Positions 33,941 through 44,010 are shown, numbered from the stretch's first letter. The stretch: DNA of 64,000 nucleotides from Pseudomonas sp. MTM4 (GCF_019355055.1 NZ_CP048411.1:1736001-1800000), one strand, 5' to 3'. A program made the numbers and translations. The notes: generated from the sequence alone by a model not told the origin.

Positions 33941-36322
33941 ATGAACGACGACATCAATCACCAATTCGAGCAGGACGATTCATCCACTGGACTGGTACTG
34001 CCGGATCAGAACCTGCCGGACAAGCTGTACATCATTCCGGTGCATAACCGGCCTTTCTTTCCCGCTCAAGTCTTGCCGGTCATCGTCAACGAAGACCCTT
34101 GGGCTGAAACGCTGGAGCTGGTTGGCAAGACGCCGCACCAGGGCCTGGCCCTCTTTTATATGGACACGCCGGCGCAGGACGCCGCCAGTTTCGACCCGGA
34201 CAGCCTGCCCGAGCACGGCACTATGGTCCGCGTGCACCATGCATCGAAGGAAGGTGGCAAATTGCAATTCGTCGCCCAAGGCATGGCACGGGTGCGCATT
34301 CGCGGCTGGTTGCGGCGCAAGCCTCCCTACCTGGTCGAGGTGGATTACCCGCAGAGCGATGAGGACCCGCGCGACGAGGTCAAGGCTTACGGCATGGCGC
34401 TGATCAATGCGATCAAGGAATTGCTGCCTCTCAACCCGCTGTACAGCGAAGAGCTGAAGAACTATCTCAACCGGTTCAGCCCGAACGCACCGTCGCCCCT
34501 GACCGACTTCGCCGCTGCGCTGACTACGGCACCCGGCCTGGAATTGCAGGAAGTGCTCGACACCGTGCCCGTGCTCAAGCGTATGGAAAAGGTGCTGCCA
34601 CTGCTGCGCAAGGAGGTCGAGGTCGCCAAGCTGCAGAAGGAACTGACCGGCGAGGTCAATCGCAAGATCGGCGAGCGTCAGCGCGAGTTCTTCCTTAAGG
34701 AACAGCTGAAAATCATCCAGCAGGAATTGGGCATCACCAAGGACGATCGCAGCGCCGACGCCGACGAATTCCGCTCACGACTCGAAGGCAAGGTGCTGCC
34801 GCCCGCCGCCCAGAAGCGCATCGACGATGAGCTGACCAAGCTGTCCGTTCTGGAAACCGGCTCGCCGGAATACGCGGTGACGCGAAATTATCTGGACTGG
34901 GCGACCTCGATGCCCTGGGGTCTGTACAGCGAGGACAAGCTCGACCTCGAACGCGCACGGAAAATACTCAACGATCATCACGCCGGGCTGGACGACATCA
35001 AAAGCCGCATCATCGAGTTTCTCGCCGTCGGGGCGTTCCGCGGCGAGATCGCCGGGTCTATCGTGCTGCTGGTCGGTCCGCCAGGCGTGGGCAAGACCAG
35101 CATCGGAAAATCCATCGCCGAATCGCTGGGGCGGCCCTTCTACCGTTTCAGCGTCGGCGGCATGCGTGACGAAGCGGAGATCAAGGGTCATCGGCGGACC
35201 TATATCGGTGCCCTGCCCGGCAAGCTGGTGCAGGCGCTGAAGGAAGTCGAGGTGATGAACCCAGTCATCATGCTCGATGAGGTCGACAAGCTCGGCAACA
35301 GCCATCAGGGCGACCCGGCCTCGGCGCTGCTGGAAACCCTCGACCCCGAGCAGAACGTTGGCTTCCTCGACCATTACCTGGATCTGCGCCTCGATCTGTC
35401 CAAGGTGCTGTTCGTTTGCACAGCCAACAGCCTCTATTCGATTCCCGGACCGCTGCTCGACCGGATGGAAATCATTCGGCTGTCCGGCTACATCACCGAA
35501 GAAAAGCTCGCCATCGCCAAGCGCCATCTCTGGCCGCGGCAACTGGAGCGGGCCGGCGTACCTAAAAATCGCCTGTCCATCAGCGACAGTGCATTGCGCC
35601 ATTTGATCGAGGGGTACGCGCGGGAAGCAGGAGTGCGCCAACTCGACAAACAGCTTGGCAAGATGGTGCGCAAGGCGGTGGTCAAGCTGCTCGACGAGCC
35701 AGACAGCAAGATCAAGATCGGCCCGAAAAACGTCGAAAGCTATCTGGGCATGCCGTTCTGGCATCCCGAACAATTGCTCACCGGTGTCGGCGTGGTCACG
35801 GGGCTGGCCTGGAACAGCATGGGAGGCGCCACACTGCCGATCGAGGCGACACGCATCCATACGCTCAACCGCGGATTCAAACTCACCGGCAAGCTCGGCG
35901 ACGTGATGAAGGAGTCGGCCGAGATCGCCTTCAGCTATGTGAACGCGCACTTGAAGGAATTCAAAGGCGATCCGAAGTTCTTCGATCAAGCTTTCGTGCA
36001 TATGCATGTGCCCGAAGGCGCGACACCGAAGGACGGCCCCAGCGCCGGCATTAGCATGGCCAGCGCATTGCTGTCGCTCGCGCGTAATCAGGCGCCGAAA
36101 AAGGGCGTGGCGATGACCGGCGAGCTGACCCTGACCGGCCTGGTGTTGCCCATCGGCGGCTTGCGCGAGAAGGTGATCGCCGCGCGACGCCTGAAACTCT
36201 ATGAACTGATCATCCCTGAGCTGAACCGCGGGGATTTCGAGGAGCTACCGGACTATCTGAAGGAAGGCCTGACGATGCATTTCGCCAAGCGCTTCAGTGA
36301 TGTGGTCAAGGTGCTGTTCTGA
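33941..36322 (+). CDS. asrA: Lon-like ATP-dependent protease (AsrA type)
   Basis: Cytoplasmic AAA+ serine protease of the Lon family. The 793-residue protein has an N-terminal LON substrate-binding domain (about 30-230), Walker A GPPGVGKTS near 378-386, Walker B VIMLDEVDKLG near 445, and a C-terminal proteolytic domain with catalytic Ser in PKDGPSAGIS near 701 and Lys in LREKVIAARR near 743. P. aeruginosa AsrA, induced by aminoglycosides and heat, sits in the same order beside pruR and putA. A second, housekeeping lon is expected elsewhere. The start at 33941 lacks a strong Shine-Dalgarno. Confidence 0.88.
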   Translation: MNDDINHQFEQDDSSTGLVLPDQNLPDKLYIIPVHNRPFFPAQVLPVIVNEDPWAETLELVGKTPHQGLALFYMDTPAQDAASFDPDSLPEHGTMVRVHHASKEGGKLQFVAQGMARVRIRGWLRRKPPYLVEVDYPQSDEDPRDEVKAYGMALINAIKELLPLNPLYSEELKNYLNRFSPNAPSPLTDFAAALTTAPGLELQEVLDTVPVLKRMEKVLPLLRKEVEVAKLQKELTGEVNRKIGERQREFFLKEQLKIIQQELGITKDDRSADADEFRSRLEGKVLPPAAQKRIDDELTKLSVLETGSPEYAVTRNYLDWATSMPWGLYSEDKLDLERARKILNDHHAGLDDIKSRIIEFLAVGAFRGEIAGSIVLLVGPPGVGKTSIGKSIAESLGRPFYRFSVGGMRDEAEIKGHRRTYIGALPGKLVQALKEVEVMNPVIMLDEVDKLGNSHQGDPASALLETLDPEQNVGFLDHYLDLRLDLSKVLFVCTANSLYSIPGPLLDRMEIIRLSGYITEEKLAIAKRHLWPRQLERAGVPKNRLSISDSALRHLIEGYAREAGVRQLDKQLGKMVRKAVVKLLDEPDSKIKIGPKNVESYLGMPFWHPEQLLTGVGVVTGLAWNSMGGATLPIEATRIHTLNRGFKLTGKLGDVMKESAEIAFSYVNAHLKEFKGDPKFFDQAFVHMHVPEGATPKDGPSAGISMASALLSLARNQAPKKGVAMTGELTLTGLVLPIGGLREKVIAARRLKLYELIIPELNRGDFEELPDYLKEGLTMHFAKRFSDVVKVLF

Positions 36323-36512
36323 CGATCCAGTGCAGTGTCGGAGCCCTTCCATTCAGGCTCCGATAGCCGCAATCTTGACCACCGAGCGTGCTGGCGATCC
36401 GTGCCCAGGCATCGCCAGCAACCTGCTTCTTGGTAAAAGCACAGCCTTTACGATTGGCCGCAGGCGCCTTATGGTTCGACGCAAGCCCGCCTATATAGAG
36501 CCCCGTTCGCCC

Positions 36513-36905
36513 ATGTCTACACTGCCCCGCCTGCTGTCATTCGCCTCCGTGCTGCTGCTTGCCGGCTGCGCCAGTAAGCCCTCCGGCAGTGTCGCGCTGA
36601 ATGACGACGCGGCCTGCCCGTTGTCGTTGCAGCGTGGCCAGACCTTGATCCTCAGCCTGCCCAGCAACCCGGCCACCGGTTATCGCTGGCATCTTCGTGA
36701 AGTTTCGTCCGAACAGTTGAAGAGCCTCGGTCCCGAGGTGTTCAGCTCGGCGAAAAACGATCTGATCGGCGGCGATGGTATTTCCACCTGGCGTTTCCAG
36801 GCCGAACAGGCCGGCGCAGGTCGGCTGTACCTGACCTATCAGCGTCCATGGGAGACCGAGGACGAGCCCGCCGGCCTGTTCGACTGCCGTATCGAAGTGC
36901 AGTAA
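36513..36905 (+). CDS. Chagasin-like (I42) protease-inhibitor lipoprotein
   Basis: A 130-residue predicted lipoprotein. The signal peptide ends in LLLAGC with the acylated Cys near residue 20, and the mature part has the inhibitor-I42 motifs NPATGYRWH (about 54-62), [11 protein letters not shown] and YQRPWE (about 109-114). These correspond to the three loops that chagasin-type inhibitors insert into cysteine proteases. The start at 36513 is chosen because it begins the lipoprotein signal; longer frames read back through asrA. Inhibitor activity is inferred from the family. Confidence 0.85.
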   Translation: MSTLPRLLSFASVLLLAGCASKPSGSVALNDDAACPLSLQRGQTLILSLPSNPATGYRWHLREVSSEQLKSLGPEVFSSAKNDLIGGDGISTWRFQAEQAGAGRLYLTYQRPWETEDEPAGLFDCRIEVQ

Positions 36906-37008
36906 CCGCGACTGCCTTATCCGTGCCGATCGTCCAGTCGGCAACGGCGACACGAGCGGCTTTCCGCTACAATGCCGCCCCTGTTTTTCAGCCTGTCCAG
37001 ACACCGCC

Positions 37009-37752
37009 GTGATCCACGACCCAGACCGCCTGTTCGCCCAGCCCCTCGCCCAACCCCAGGACTTCGCGTTCAACGAAGACGTGGTGCGCGTGTTCCCTGA
37101 CATGATCAAGCGCTCGGTGCCGGGTTACCCGACCATCGTCGAGAACATCGGCGTGCTGGCGGCGCAATTCGCCCAGCCGAATACCTGCCTCTACGATCTC
37201 GGCTGTTCCCTGGGCGCGGTCAGCCAGGCGCTGCGCCGGCACGTGAAAACCGACAATTGCCAAGTCGTTGCAGTCGACAACTCATCGGCGATGGTCGAGC
37301 GCTGCCGCGAATATCTGCATGCTCAGGATTCGATGTTTCAGGAATTGCTGCCCGTCGAGGTGATCGAGGCCGATGTGCTGGCGCTGCAGTACCAACCGAC
37401 TTCGCTGGTGGCGCTCAACTTCACCCTGCAGTTCATCCCGCGCGAACAGCGTCCGGCTCTGCTCGGCGCCATTCGCCAAGCGCTGGTACCAGGCGGCGCG
37501 CTAATTCTCTCGGAAAAGCTGCGCTTCGAAGACGAGCAGGAGCACGCGCTACTGACCGACTTGCACATCGCGTTCAAGCGCGCCAATGGCTACAGCGAAC
37601 TGGAAATTGCCCAGAAGCGCAGCGCCATCGAGAACGTGATGAAGCCCGACAGCCTGGAAACCCACCGCCAGCGCCTGCTGGACGCCGGCTTCTCCAAGGT
37701 GGTGCCGTGGTTCCAGTGCCTGAATTTCGCCTCGTTGATCGCCCTGCCATGA
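37009..37752 (+). CDS. cmoA: Carboxy-S-adenosyl-L-methionine synthase
   Basis: Makes carboxy-SAM from SAM and prephenate, the donor for cmo5U34 modification of tRNA wobble uridines. The 247-residue protein starts at GTG (GTGATCCACGACCC) and has the SAM-binding [13 protein letters not shown] motif near residues 64-76 and the [20 protein letters not shown] block typical of CmoA. Its last codons overlap the start of cmoB by 4 bp (ATGA), so the two act as a translationally coupled operon. Confidence 0.96.
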   Translation: MIHDPDRLFAQPLAQPQDFAFNEDVVRVFPDMIKRSVPGYPTIVENIGVLAAQFAQPNTCLYDLGCSLGAVSQALRRHVKTDNCQVVAVDNSSAMVERCREYLHAQDSMFQELLPVEVIEADVLALQYQPTSLVALNFTLQFIPREQRPALLGAIRQALVPGGALILSEKLRFEDEQEHALLTDLHIAFKRANGYSELEIAQKRSAIENVMKPDSLETHRQRLLDAGFSKVVPWFQCLNFASLIALP

Positions 37753-38714
37753 ACCTCGATCTGACTCCCCTCGCCTGGCGCCTGGCCGGCACCCCGCTGG
37801 CCGCATGGGCCAATGGCCTGCAACAGCAACTCGACGCCAAGCTCGCCATCGGCCACGGCGATCTGCCGCGCTGGCGTCGTGCCGTCGATGCGCTGCCTGA
37901 CATTCACCCCAGCGCCGTCGAACTGCGCGATGCTTTCCGTCTGGAGGCCGAGTGCAACGACGACGCTACCCGCGCCGTCACCCGTGATGCGCTGTTCGGT
38001 CTGTCGCCATGGCGTAAAGGTCCGTTCGATGTGTTCGGCGTGCACGTCGACACCGAGTGGCGATCCGATTGGAAATGGGATCGCGTGTCGCCGCATCTCG
38101 ATCTCGCCGGCAAGCGCATCCTCGATGTCGGCTGCGGCAACGGCTACTACATGTGGCGCATGCTCGGTGCTGGCGCCGACTCGGTGGTGGGTATCGACCC
38201 GAACTGGCTGTTCTTCTGCCAGTTCCACGCGATGAAGCGTTACCTCGGTGAGCTGCCGGTCTGGCACCTGCCGATGGCCCTGGAGGAACTGCCGGCCAAG
38301 CTCGAAGGCTTCGACACGGTGTTCTCCATGGGCGTGCTCTACCATCGGCGCTCCCCCGTCGATCACCTGCTGGACCTCAAGGACTGCCTGCTCAAGGGCG
38401 GCGAGCTGGTGCTGGAAACCCTGGTGGTCGAAGGCGACGAACACACCGCGCTGGTCCCTGAAGACCGCTATGCGCAGATGCGCAACGTCTGGTTCCTGCC
38501 CTCGGTAGCGGCGCTGGAATGCTGGCTGCGCCGCGCCGGGTTCGCCGATGTGCGCTGCGTGGACGTCAGCGTCACCAGCATTCAGGAGCAGCGCAGTACC
38601 GACTGGATGCGCTATCAGTCGCTGCCGGAATTCCTCGATCCTCAGGATCACAGCAAAACCATCGAAGGGCTGCCGGCACCGATGCGTGCCGTGCTGATCG
38701 CACGCAAGCCATAG
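37749..38714 (+). CDS. cmoB: tRNA U34 carboxymethyltransferase
   Basis: Transfers the carboxymethyl group from carboxy-SAM to 5-hydroxyuridine at position 34 of several tRNAs, giving cmo5U. The 321-residue protein has a CmoB-specific N-terminal domain and the Rossmann motif [15 protein letters not shown] near residues 123-137, with [15 protein letters not shown] near 191-205. The start overlaps the end of cmoA (ATGA). It converges with the DUF1127 gene, the stops 2 bp apart. Confidence 0.96.
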   Translation: MNLDLTPLAWRLAGTPLAAWANGLQQQLDAKLAIGHGDLPRWRRAVDALPDIHPSAVELRDAFRLEAECNDDATRAVTRDALFGLSPWRKGPFDVFGVHVDTEWRSDWKWDRVSPHLDLAGKRILDVGCGNGYYMWRMLGAGADSVVGIDPNWLFFCQFHAMKRYLGELPVWHLPMALEELPAKLEGFDTVFSMGVLYHRRSPVDHLLDLKDCLLKGGELVLETLVVEGDEHTALVPEDRYAQMRNVWFLPSVAALECWLRRAGFADVRCVDVSVTSIQEQRSTDWMRYQSLPEFLDPQDHSKTIEGLPAPMRAVLIARKP

Positions 38715-38716
38715 GC

Positions 38717-39025
38717 TTACGAGTTCGCTTCCTGGCACCCGCGTCGGCAACGCTGCTCCGCCACTATCTGTCTTAAAGGCATGCGCTCCCTCTCGACGAG
38801 TCGCGAGCGGCTCAGATCACGCCTGTCCAGTTGTTGGTCGCTGAGCCTGAGCAGGCACCGGTACAAGCGCCGTTTCCGCCAGGCCACGAACCAATCGGTC
38901 AATAATTGCTGAAGTTCGACTGGCCACATGGCCGGCATATAGAACTCCGGCACTGCTGGCCGGTCCCGATCGCCAATCACGTCACGTTTGTGCTGCCGTT
39001 CTGGCTGACGTTCTAAATCTCGCAT
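38717..39025 (-). CDS. DUF1127-like small basic protein
   Basis: A 102-residue Arg-rich protein whose central WRKRRLYRCLLRLSDQQLDR motif resembles the short helical DUF1127 (YjiS-like) domain, found in small proteins linked to RNA turnover and phosphate or carbon metabolism in other bacteria. A perfect AGGAGG ribosome-binding site precedes the ATG. It is divergent from a LysR regulator with a 147-bp gap, a layout suggesting it is a target of that regulator. Function unknown. Confidence 0.72.
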   Translation of the reverse strand: MRDLERQPERQHKRDVIGDRDRPAVPEFYMPAMWPVELQQLLTDWFVAWRKRRLYRCLLRLSDQQLDRRDLSRSRLVERERMPLRQIVAEQRCRRGCQEANS

Positions 39026-39148
39026 CGCATCCTCCTGCTAAGAGGGCGCATGGGCGCACCCGATACCAACCGACCGTCATTCGCGATCGGCAGAATCAGA
39101 TTGAGCGCCCTTGACGATTCAGACAAACGACTACAATAAAACCTCAGG

Positions 39149-39163
39149 TTCAAGAAAATTGAA
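39149..39163. promoter_or_regulatory. Candidate LysR operator
   Basis: TTCAAGAAAATTGAA is a 15-bp inverted repeat (TTCAA-N5-TTGAA), 10 bp before the LysR start. A TTGACG box at 39111-39116 and TACAAT at 39132-39137 (15-bp spacing) could be the regulator's promoter. Positioned for autoregulation and control of the divergent DUF1127 gene. Pattern-based only. Confidence 0.4.
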
Positions 39164-39172
39164 GGTCATTCC

Positions 39173-40075
39173 ATGCCAGGTATGCCCGAAGAACTTCCCC
39201 AATCCGCCATGCCGCTGCTTGAAATCGATGTGCTGCGTACCTTCGTCTCGATTGCCGAAAGCGGCAGCTTCACACGAGCAGCCGGACAGATTTTTCGCAC
39301 CACCTCGGCCGTCAGCATGCAGATCAAACGGCTGGAAACCATGCTTGGCTGCACGCTGTTCGTTCGCGAAGCCCGACGCATCGCACTGACGGCCGATGGC
39401 GAGCGCTTGTTGGGCTATGCCCGGCGGTTGCTCAAACTCAACGAGGAAACGGTCAACGCCTTCATTGCGCCGAGGCTGGTCGGGCGGGTTCGGTTCGGTA
39501 CGCCGGGCGACCTCGGCACGCATATCCTGCCGGGCCTGCTGTCACTGTTCGCACGCACTCATCCGGGAATCGAGGTCGATGTATCGGTGGGTCGTAGCCT
39601 GGACATGATCCAACGCATCGATGCCGGCGAACTGGATGTCGCACTCATTAGTGTCGGCAACCTTGGCCAGGACGACTCGCGCGGCGAGACCATTCATAGC
39701 GAACCATTGGTCTGGGCTGGTCGAGCGGGGGGCGTCGCGGTCGAACGCAGCCCTCTGCCGCTGGCGCTGGCGAGCCCCGGGTGCTCGTGGCGCCGTCAGG
39801 CGCTGGACGCGCTCGACCGTGCAGGCCGTTCTTATCGCATCGCCTATTCCAGCGAGCAATGCGCCGGACAGGAAGCGGCCATGATGGCCGACCTGGCGGT
39901 CGCGCCCTATCCGTTGAGCCTGATCAGGCATCCGCTGAAACGTCTGGAAGAAAGCAGCAGCCTGCCCAAACTCGGCGACTACCAGATAAAACTGCTACGC
40001 GCCGCAGACTGCAGCGAGCCGGTGGACGTGCTCTCGCGGCATGTCATTGCGGCCTTTATGGCGTATCACAAGTAG
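39173..40075 (+). CDS. LysR-family transcriptional regulator
   Basis: A 300-residue LysR-type regulator. An N-terminal winged helix-turn-helix lies at about residues 14-73 (LEIDVLRTFVSIAESGSFTRAA, TSAVSMQIKRLE), followed by the periplasmic-binding-protein-like effector domain. The ligand and targets are unknown. The divergent DUF1127 gene is the natural candidate target. The ATG at 39173 is used; an alternative at 39182 (MPEE) cannot be excluded. Confidence 0.85.
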   Translation: MPGMPEELPQSAMPLLEIDVLRTFVSIAESGSFTRAAGQIFRTTSAVSMQIKRLETMLGCTLFVREARRIALTADGERLLGYARRLLKLNEETVNAFIAPRLVGRVRFGTPGDLGTHILPGLLSLFARTHPGIEVDVSVGRSLDMIQRIDAGELDVALISVGNLGQDDSRGETIHSEPLVWAGRAGGVAVERSPLPLALASPGCSWRRQALDALDRAGRSYRIAYSSEQCAGQEAAMMADLAVAPYPLSLIRHPLKRLEESSSLPKLGDYQIKLLRAADCSEPVDVLSRHVIAAFMAYHK

Positions 40076-40113
40076 TCGGTCTGATCGGGTGCGACAGGAG
40101 AACGAGAGGCAGT

Positions 40114-40330
40114 ATGGCGAATGGTTGATTGGCGCAGGTCTGTTGTTGCTTCTGCTCGGTGTGGTGCTCCACTACGCGCCCGGGTTGCTGAGCTGGTTTG
40201 GCAGGCTGCCGGGCGATATCCGGGCGATATCCGCATCGAGTCGGAGCGCAGCCGTACCTTCATTCCCATCACGTCGATGATCATTCTGAGCGTATTGCTG
40301 ACAATTCTGCTGAATCTGTTTCGGCGCTGA
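40114..40330 (+). pseudogene. DUF2905 membrane protein, broken by an 11-bp duplication
   Basis: The small two-helix DUF2905 family is recognisable in pieces: WLIGAGLLLLLLGVVLHYAP, LLSWFGRLPGDIR, then IESERSRTFIPITSM and an ILSVLLTILLNLFRR helix. A tandem duplication of GGGCGATATCC (40211-40221 and 40222-40232) shifts the frame exactly between the two halves; deleting one copy joins them. The start ATG (with GAGAGG upstream) is itself out of frame by one base with the first helix, so a second lesion is likely near 40120, unless a GTG at 40089 is used. It is non-functional as written. Confidence 0.82.
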
Positions 40331-40371
40331 CAGGCTGTCGAGGCGACCGTAACGCAGGACCGCCGCACTCA

Positions 40372-41118
40372 TCAGCCTCGTGCTGCGGCGGTGAGGATTA
40401 GGTGCTTCATTTCCTTGACGGCCTGCTTGAAGCCGACGAACAACGCATGGGCAACGATCGCATGGCCGATGTTCAGCTCGTTGACGCCACGGATCGCCGC
40501 GATGGGCTCGGCGTTGTGGTAGTGCAGGCCGTGCCCGGCATTGACGATCAATCCGTGGCTCAGACCGAACTCGACACCCTCGCGAATTCTCGCTAGCTCG
40601 CAGGCCCGTTCGGCCACGCTATGCGCATCGGCGTAACGTCCAGTATGCAGTTCGATAGCCGGAGCGCCCAAGCGTGCTGCCGCTTCGATCTGCCGCGGAT
40701 CGGCGTCGATGAACAAAGAGACCTCCGCACCGCAGGCGGCCAGGCGAGCAATGGCATCACGAATGCGCGACTCCTGGCCAGCGACGTCGAGGCCACCCTC
40801 GGTGGTGAGCTCCTGACGCGTTTCCGGCACCAGGCAGACATGTTCCGGACGCAACTGCTCGGCGAAAGCCAGCATCGCCTCGGTCACGCCCATTTCGAAA
40901 TTCATCCGGGTCTGCAGCGCGTCCTTCATCATCAGCACGTCGCGCTCCTGGATGTGCCGACGGTCTTCGCGCAGATGCACGGTAATGCCGTCAGCTCCCG
41001 CCTCTTCGGCGTCCAGCGCCGCCTTGACCGGGTCCGGGTAACGGGTGCCGCGCGCCTGCCGCAGCGTCGCAATATGATCGACATTGACGCCCAACAGGAT
41101 TCGATTGGCTTCAGTCAC
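40372..41118 (-). CDS. pdxJ: Pyridoxine 5'-phosphate synthase
   Basis: Cytoplasmic TIM-barrel enzyme that closes the pyridine ring of vitamin B6 from 1-deoxy-D-xylulose 5-phosphate and 3-amino-1-hydroxyacetone phosphate. The 248-residue protein has the signature [17 protein letters not shown] (about 8-24), [18 protein letters not shown] (about 38-55), and [11 protein letters not shown] (about 208-218). It overlaps recO by 8 bp and completes the recO-pdxJ pair seen in many gammaproteobacteria. Confidence 0.97.
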   Translation of the reverse strand: MTEANRILLGVNVDHIATLRQARGTRYPDPVKAALDAEEAGADGITVHLREDRRHIQERDVLMMKDALQTRMNFEMGVTEAMLAFAEQLRPEHVCLVPETRQELTTEGGLDVAGQESRIRDAIARLAACGAEVSLFIDADPRQIEAAARLGAPAIELHTGRYADAHSVAERACELARIREGVEFGLSHGLIVNAGHGLHYHNAEPIAAIRGVNELNIGHAIVAHALFVGFKQAVKEMKHLILTAAARG

Positions 41119-41812
41119 GCGGGACCTCCTTTATATTCATGAACAATTCACGGCTGACCAGAGGTCGACCACCCAGATGTGGCGCCAGCGCCTGGCGCAT
41201 CAATCGCTTCGCTGCGGCTAGAGCGCCAGGCACTTCCCAATCGGCCTCGGCCATGGCCAGGAGTTCCGCGCCATTGAATAGCCCCGGCTGAAACTGACCG
41301 ACAGGCTCGAGGCCGGTATCCGGCAACAATCGATAAAGCCCGGTGCTGACGATCGGCTGCCCAGCGATGTCTTGATCGAGGGCGAACCCGTAGCCGAGCT
41401 CGGTCAGCAATCGCCATTCGAAAGCACGAAGTATGGGTTCGAGCGGGCGCTTGGCCGCCAGCGCAGGCAATGTCGCGGCGTAGTGATCAAACATGGTCGG
41501 GTGGGCATCTTCAGCGGGAAGCAGGCGAATCAGCAATTCGTTGAGATACATGCCGCTGAACAGCGCGTTGCCGTCGAGCCAGTAGGCTTGGCCGGCGCTT
41601 TCCAGCCGCCCGACATTCTTCAGCTCGCCACGCCCACGAAATTCCACCTCGAGCGGCACGAACGGCCGCGCCAACGTTCCCGCCTTCCCACGCGCCCCAC
41701 GAAGCACGGCGCGCAACCGCCCTTCGGGCGTGAAGAAATCCACCAAAGCACTGCTTTCGCGATAGGGACGGCTATGCAGGACGAAGGCGGTCTGGGAAAG
41801 CATGGGGTCCAT
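41111..41812 (-). CDS. recO: DNA repair protein RecO
   Basis: Mediator of RecF-pathway recombinational repair, helping RecA load on SSB-coated DNA. The 233-residue protein has the N-terminal OB-fold ([25 protein letters not shown], about 9-33) and the helical C-terminal domain. The four cysteines of the zinc-binding RecO forms are absent, as in many gammaproteobacteria. Its end overlaps the start of pdxJ by 8 bp. The upstream 141-bp gap to era contains a 7-bp tandem repeat. Confidence 0.93.
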   Translation of the reverse strand: MDPMLSQTAFVLHSRPYRESSALVDFFTPEGRLRAVLRGARGKAGTLARPFVPLEVEFRGRGELKNVGRLESAGQAYWLDGNALFSGMYLNELLIRLLPAEDAHPTMFDHYAATLPALAAKRPLEPILRAFEWRLLTELGYGFALDQDIAGQPIVSTGLYRLLPDTGLEPVGQFQPGLFNGAELLAMAEADWEVPGALAAAKRLMRQALAPHLGGRPLVSRELFMNIKEVPRD

Positions 41813-41820
41813 GGCTAGGC

Positions 41821-41862
41821 GCTGGAAGCTGGAAGCTGGAAGCTGGAAGCTGGAAGCTGGAA
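41821..41862. repeat. Tandem 7-bp repeat (GCTGGAA)x6
   Basis: Six perfect tandem copies of GCTGGAA (42 bp) lie in the recO-era gap, 8 bp before the recO start codon on the coding strand's upstream side. Related GGAAGCT/AGCTTCCAG-style sequence continues to about 41915. Tandem repeats of this unit are prone to slippage, so copy number may vary between strains. No palindromic spacer structure is present. Confidence 0.9.
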
Positions 41863-41953
41863 AACTTGGGCCAATCCCCTGGCCTATACCAGCAATCGGT
41901 TCAAGCTTGAAGCCGCTCGCCCCCAGCCTCCAGCGCTCTTCTCGTCTTATCGC

Positions 41954-42865
41954 TTACTGGTAGCCCAGCGAATGCAGGGCTCGCTCGTCATCGGACCAGC
42001 CGCTCTTCACTTTCACCCAGAGATTGAGCATGACCTTGGAATCGAACAGCACTTCCATGTCTTTGCGCGCTTCCTGACCGATGCGTTTGATCCGCTCGCC
42101 TTTGTCACCAATGATGATTTTCTTCTGTCCGTCGCGCTCGACGAGGATCAGCGCATGGATATGGAGAACATGCCCCTGCTGCTTGAAATCCTCGATCTCG
42201 ACGGTGATTTGGTAAGGCACTTCGGCGCCCAGCTGACGCATGATCTTCTCGCGCACCAGCTCAGCGGCGAGGAAGCGGCTACTGCGGTCCGTAATCTGAT
42301 CCTCCGGAAAGAAGTGCTCGCCTTCCGGCAGGTGCGACGCCACTAGCTTCTCGAACACATCCAGGTTCTGCCCATGCTGAGCGGAAATCGGCACGATCTC
42401 GGCTCTCGGCAGTTGCTGTGCCAGCCACTCGAAATGCGGAAGCAGCTCGCCCTTGTCCTCGACGCGATCGGTCTTGTTCACCGCGACGATCACCGGCCCT
42501 TCGACATATTGGACGCGCTCCAGCACTAGCTGATCCTCATCGGTCCAGCGCGTGCGGTCGACGACGAACACCACCACATCGACATCCTTCAATGCCGAAG
42601 AGGCAGTACGGTTCATGTAGCGATTAAGAGCGGTCTCGCCGTTCTTATGCAGTCCGGGCGTATCGACGTAGACGGCCTGGACAGCACCTTCGGTCTTGAT
42701 CCCGAGCATGTTGTGGCGCGTGGTCTGCGGCTTGCGTGAAGTTATTGCGAGCTTCTGCCCGAGCACATGATTGAGCAACGTCGACTTACCGACATTGGGA
42801 CGACCAACGATTGCGACATAACCACAGCGGCTTACCGCATCGTCCTGCAGATGTTCATCAGTCAT
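41954..42865 (-). CDS. era: GTPase Era
   Basis: Essential Ras-like GTPase that binds the 3' end of 16S rRNA during 30S subunit assembly. From 42865 the protein has 303 residues. The N-terminal GTPase domain shows G1 GRPNVGKST (about 20-28), G3 DTPGLH, and G4 NKTD; the C-terminal KH domain contains the [18 protein letters not shown] segment. The start ATG at 42865 overlaps the end of rnc by 8 bp and gives the usual length; the upstream ATG at 42883 is less likely. Confidence 0.97.
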   Translation of the reverse strand: MTDEHLQDDAVSRCGYVAIVGRPNVGKSTLLNHVLGQKLAITSRKPQTTRHNMLGIKTEGAVQAVYVDTPGLHKNGETALNRYMNRTASSALKDVDVVVFVVDRTRWTDEDQLVLERVQYVEGPVIVAVNKTDRVEDKGELLPHFEWLAQQLPRAEIVPISAQHGQNLDVFEKLVASHLPEGEHFFPEDQITDRSSRFLAAELVREKIMRQLGAEVPYQITVEIEDFKQQGHVLHIHALILVERDGQKKIIIGDKGERIKRIGQEARKDMEVLFDSKVMLNLWVKVKSGWSDDERALHSLGYQ

Positions 42866-43547
42866 GGCCATTCTCCACGCCAAGGGCGATCAATGCCGAG
42901 GCGGCGGCAACCTGTTCGGCAATGCGCCGGCTGGCGCCCTGCCCTTGTGTCTTCTCGTTGAGCAGTGACACCTGGCACTCGACGAAGAACGTGCGGCAAT
43001 GCGGTTCTCCCTGAATCGCCACCACTTCGTACTTCGGTAATTCACAGGCGCGCGACTGCAGAAACTCCTGCAAGCGGGTTTTAGGGTCCTTGTTGGTGTC
43101 GACCAGCGTCAGTCCTTGCAGTTCGTTGGCAAGCCAGGCGAGCACGCGGTCGCGTGCGGCCTCGATGCCGGCGTCCAGATAGATTGCACCAATCAAGGCT
43201 TCGAGCGTGTCGGCCAGGATGGACTCACGGCGATATCCACCGCTCTTGAGCTCACCCGAACCGAGGCGCAAATAGTCACCGAGTTCGAAACCTCGTGCGA
43301 GCACCGCGAGGGTCTCGCCCTTGACCAGCCGCGCGCGCAGGCGGGACAGCTGCCCTTCCTTGGCCTGTGGGAAGTGGCTGAACAGTGCCTCGCCAGCGAT
43401 GAAGTTGAGAATGGCGTCACCGAGAAACTCCAGACGCTCATTGTTGCGTCCGGCATAGCTGCGATGCGTCAGGGCCAGCAGCATCAGCTCCTGGTCTTTG
43501 AATTGATAACCGAGCTTGCGCTCGAGACGGGCTAACGAAGTGCTCAC
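42858..43547 (-). CDS. rnc: Ribonuclease III
   Basis: Double-strand-specific endoribonuclease processing rRNA and mRNA. The 229-residue protein has the catalytic signature [13 protein letters not shown] (about 38-50), a second acidic site in [13 protein letters not shown] near 113-125, and a C-terminal double-stranded RNA-binding domain (about 155-222). The start codon is GTG (43545-43547) and overlaps the TGA of the upstream DUF4845 gene as GTGA, so translation is coupled in the lep-rnc-era operon. Confidence 0.97.
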   Translation of the reverse strand: MSTSLARLERKLGYQFKDQELMLLALTHRSYAGRNNERLEFLGDAILNFIAGEALFSHFPQAKEGQLSRLRARLVKGETLAVLARGFELGDYLRLGSGELKSGGYRRESILADTLEALIGAIYLDAGIEAARDRVLAWLANELQGLTLVDTNKDPKTRLQEFLQSRACELPKYEVVAIQGEPHCRTFFVECQVSLLNEKTQGQGASRRIAEQVAAASALIALGVENGHD

Positions 43548-43921
43548 GGCATCCTTAGGCGATATTCTTTATCGAAGTTCGCCACAAGATCGAGGTTACG
43601 GATCAGGGGCTCGCGTTTTTCGTAATCCAGATGGACCTTGAATTCATTGTTCTCGATGACGACTTTCATTGCTTCCTCTAGATCGAGGTCGCGAATGCCA
43701 TTTACATCCATCCCCTTGCGGACATGGCTGTAAAAGTCCCGAACGGTGCGGACTTCCATCGTTTTGTCACTTTCGACTCCGCTGATGATCTTGTCCATGG
43801 ACATATAGTCGAAATAGTGCGGCAGCATCTTGAAAGCAGTGCTGGCCACGAACGCCACCAGCGCAAGCATCATGATCCAGCTCAGCATGGACAGCCCTTT
43901 TTGCGAACGAGCAAAACTCAT
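43544..43921 (-). CDS. DUF4845 membrane protein
   Basis: A 125-residue protein with one N-terminal membrane helix (about 12-32, [19 protein letters not shown]) preceded by basic residues and followed by a soluble periplasmic domain. It belongs to the DUF4845 family that sits between lepB and rnc in many gamma- and betaproteobacteria. The start at 43921 matches that pattern; a longer frame to 43966 lacks support. It overlaps rnc by the GTGA junction. Function unknown; a link to envelope processes through lepB is only positional. Confidence 0.88.
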   Translation of the reverse strand: MSFARSQKGLSMLSWIMMLALVAFVASTAFKMLPHYFDYMSMDKIISGVESDKTMEVRTVRDFYSHVRKGMDVNGIRDLDLEEAMKVVIENNEFKVHLDYEKREPLIRNLDLVANFDKEYRLRMP

Positions 43922-44010
43922 GTCGACCTCTATGTCGTACGTTACCCACCAATCGGGGCTGCTCAAATATAGCGAGCCGGGCCAGGGGAACCCGGCCCTG
44001 AATCACAGAC

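Noticed and set aside
41821-41862. Possible CRISPR-like direct repeats
   Set aside because: The unit is 7 bp, perfectly contiguous with no spacers, and no cas genes are present. It is a plain microsatellite-like array.
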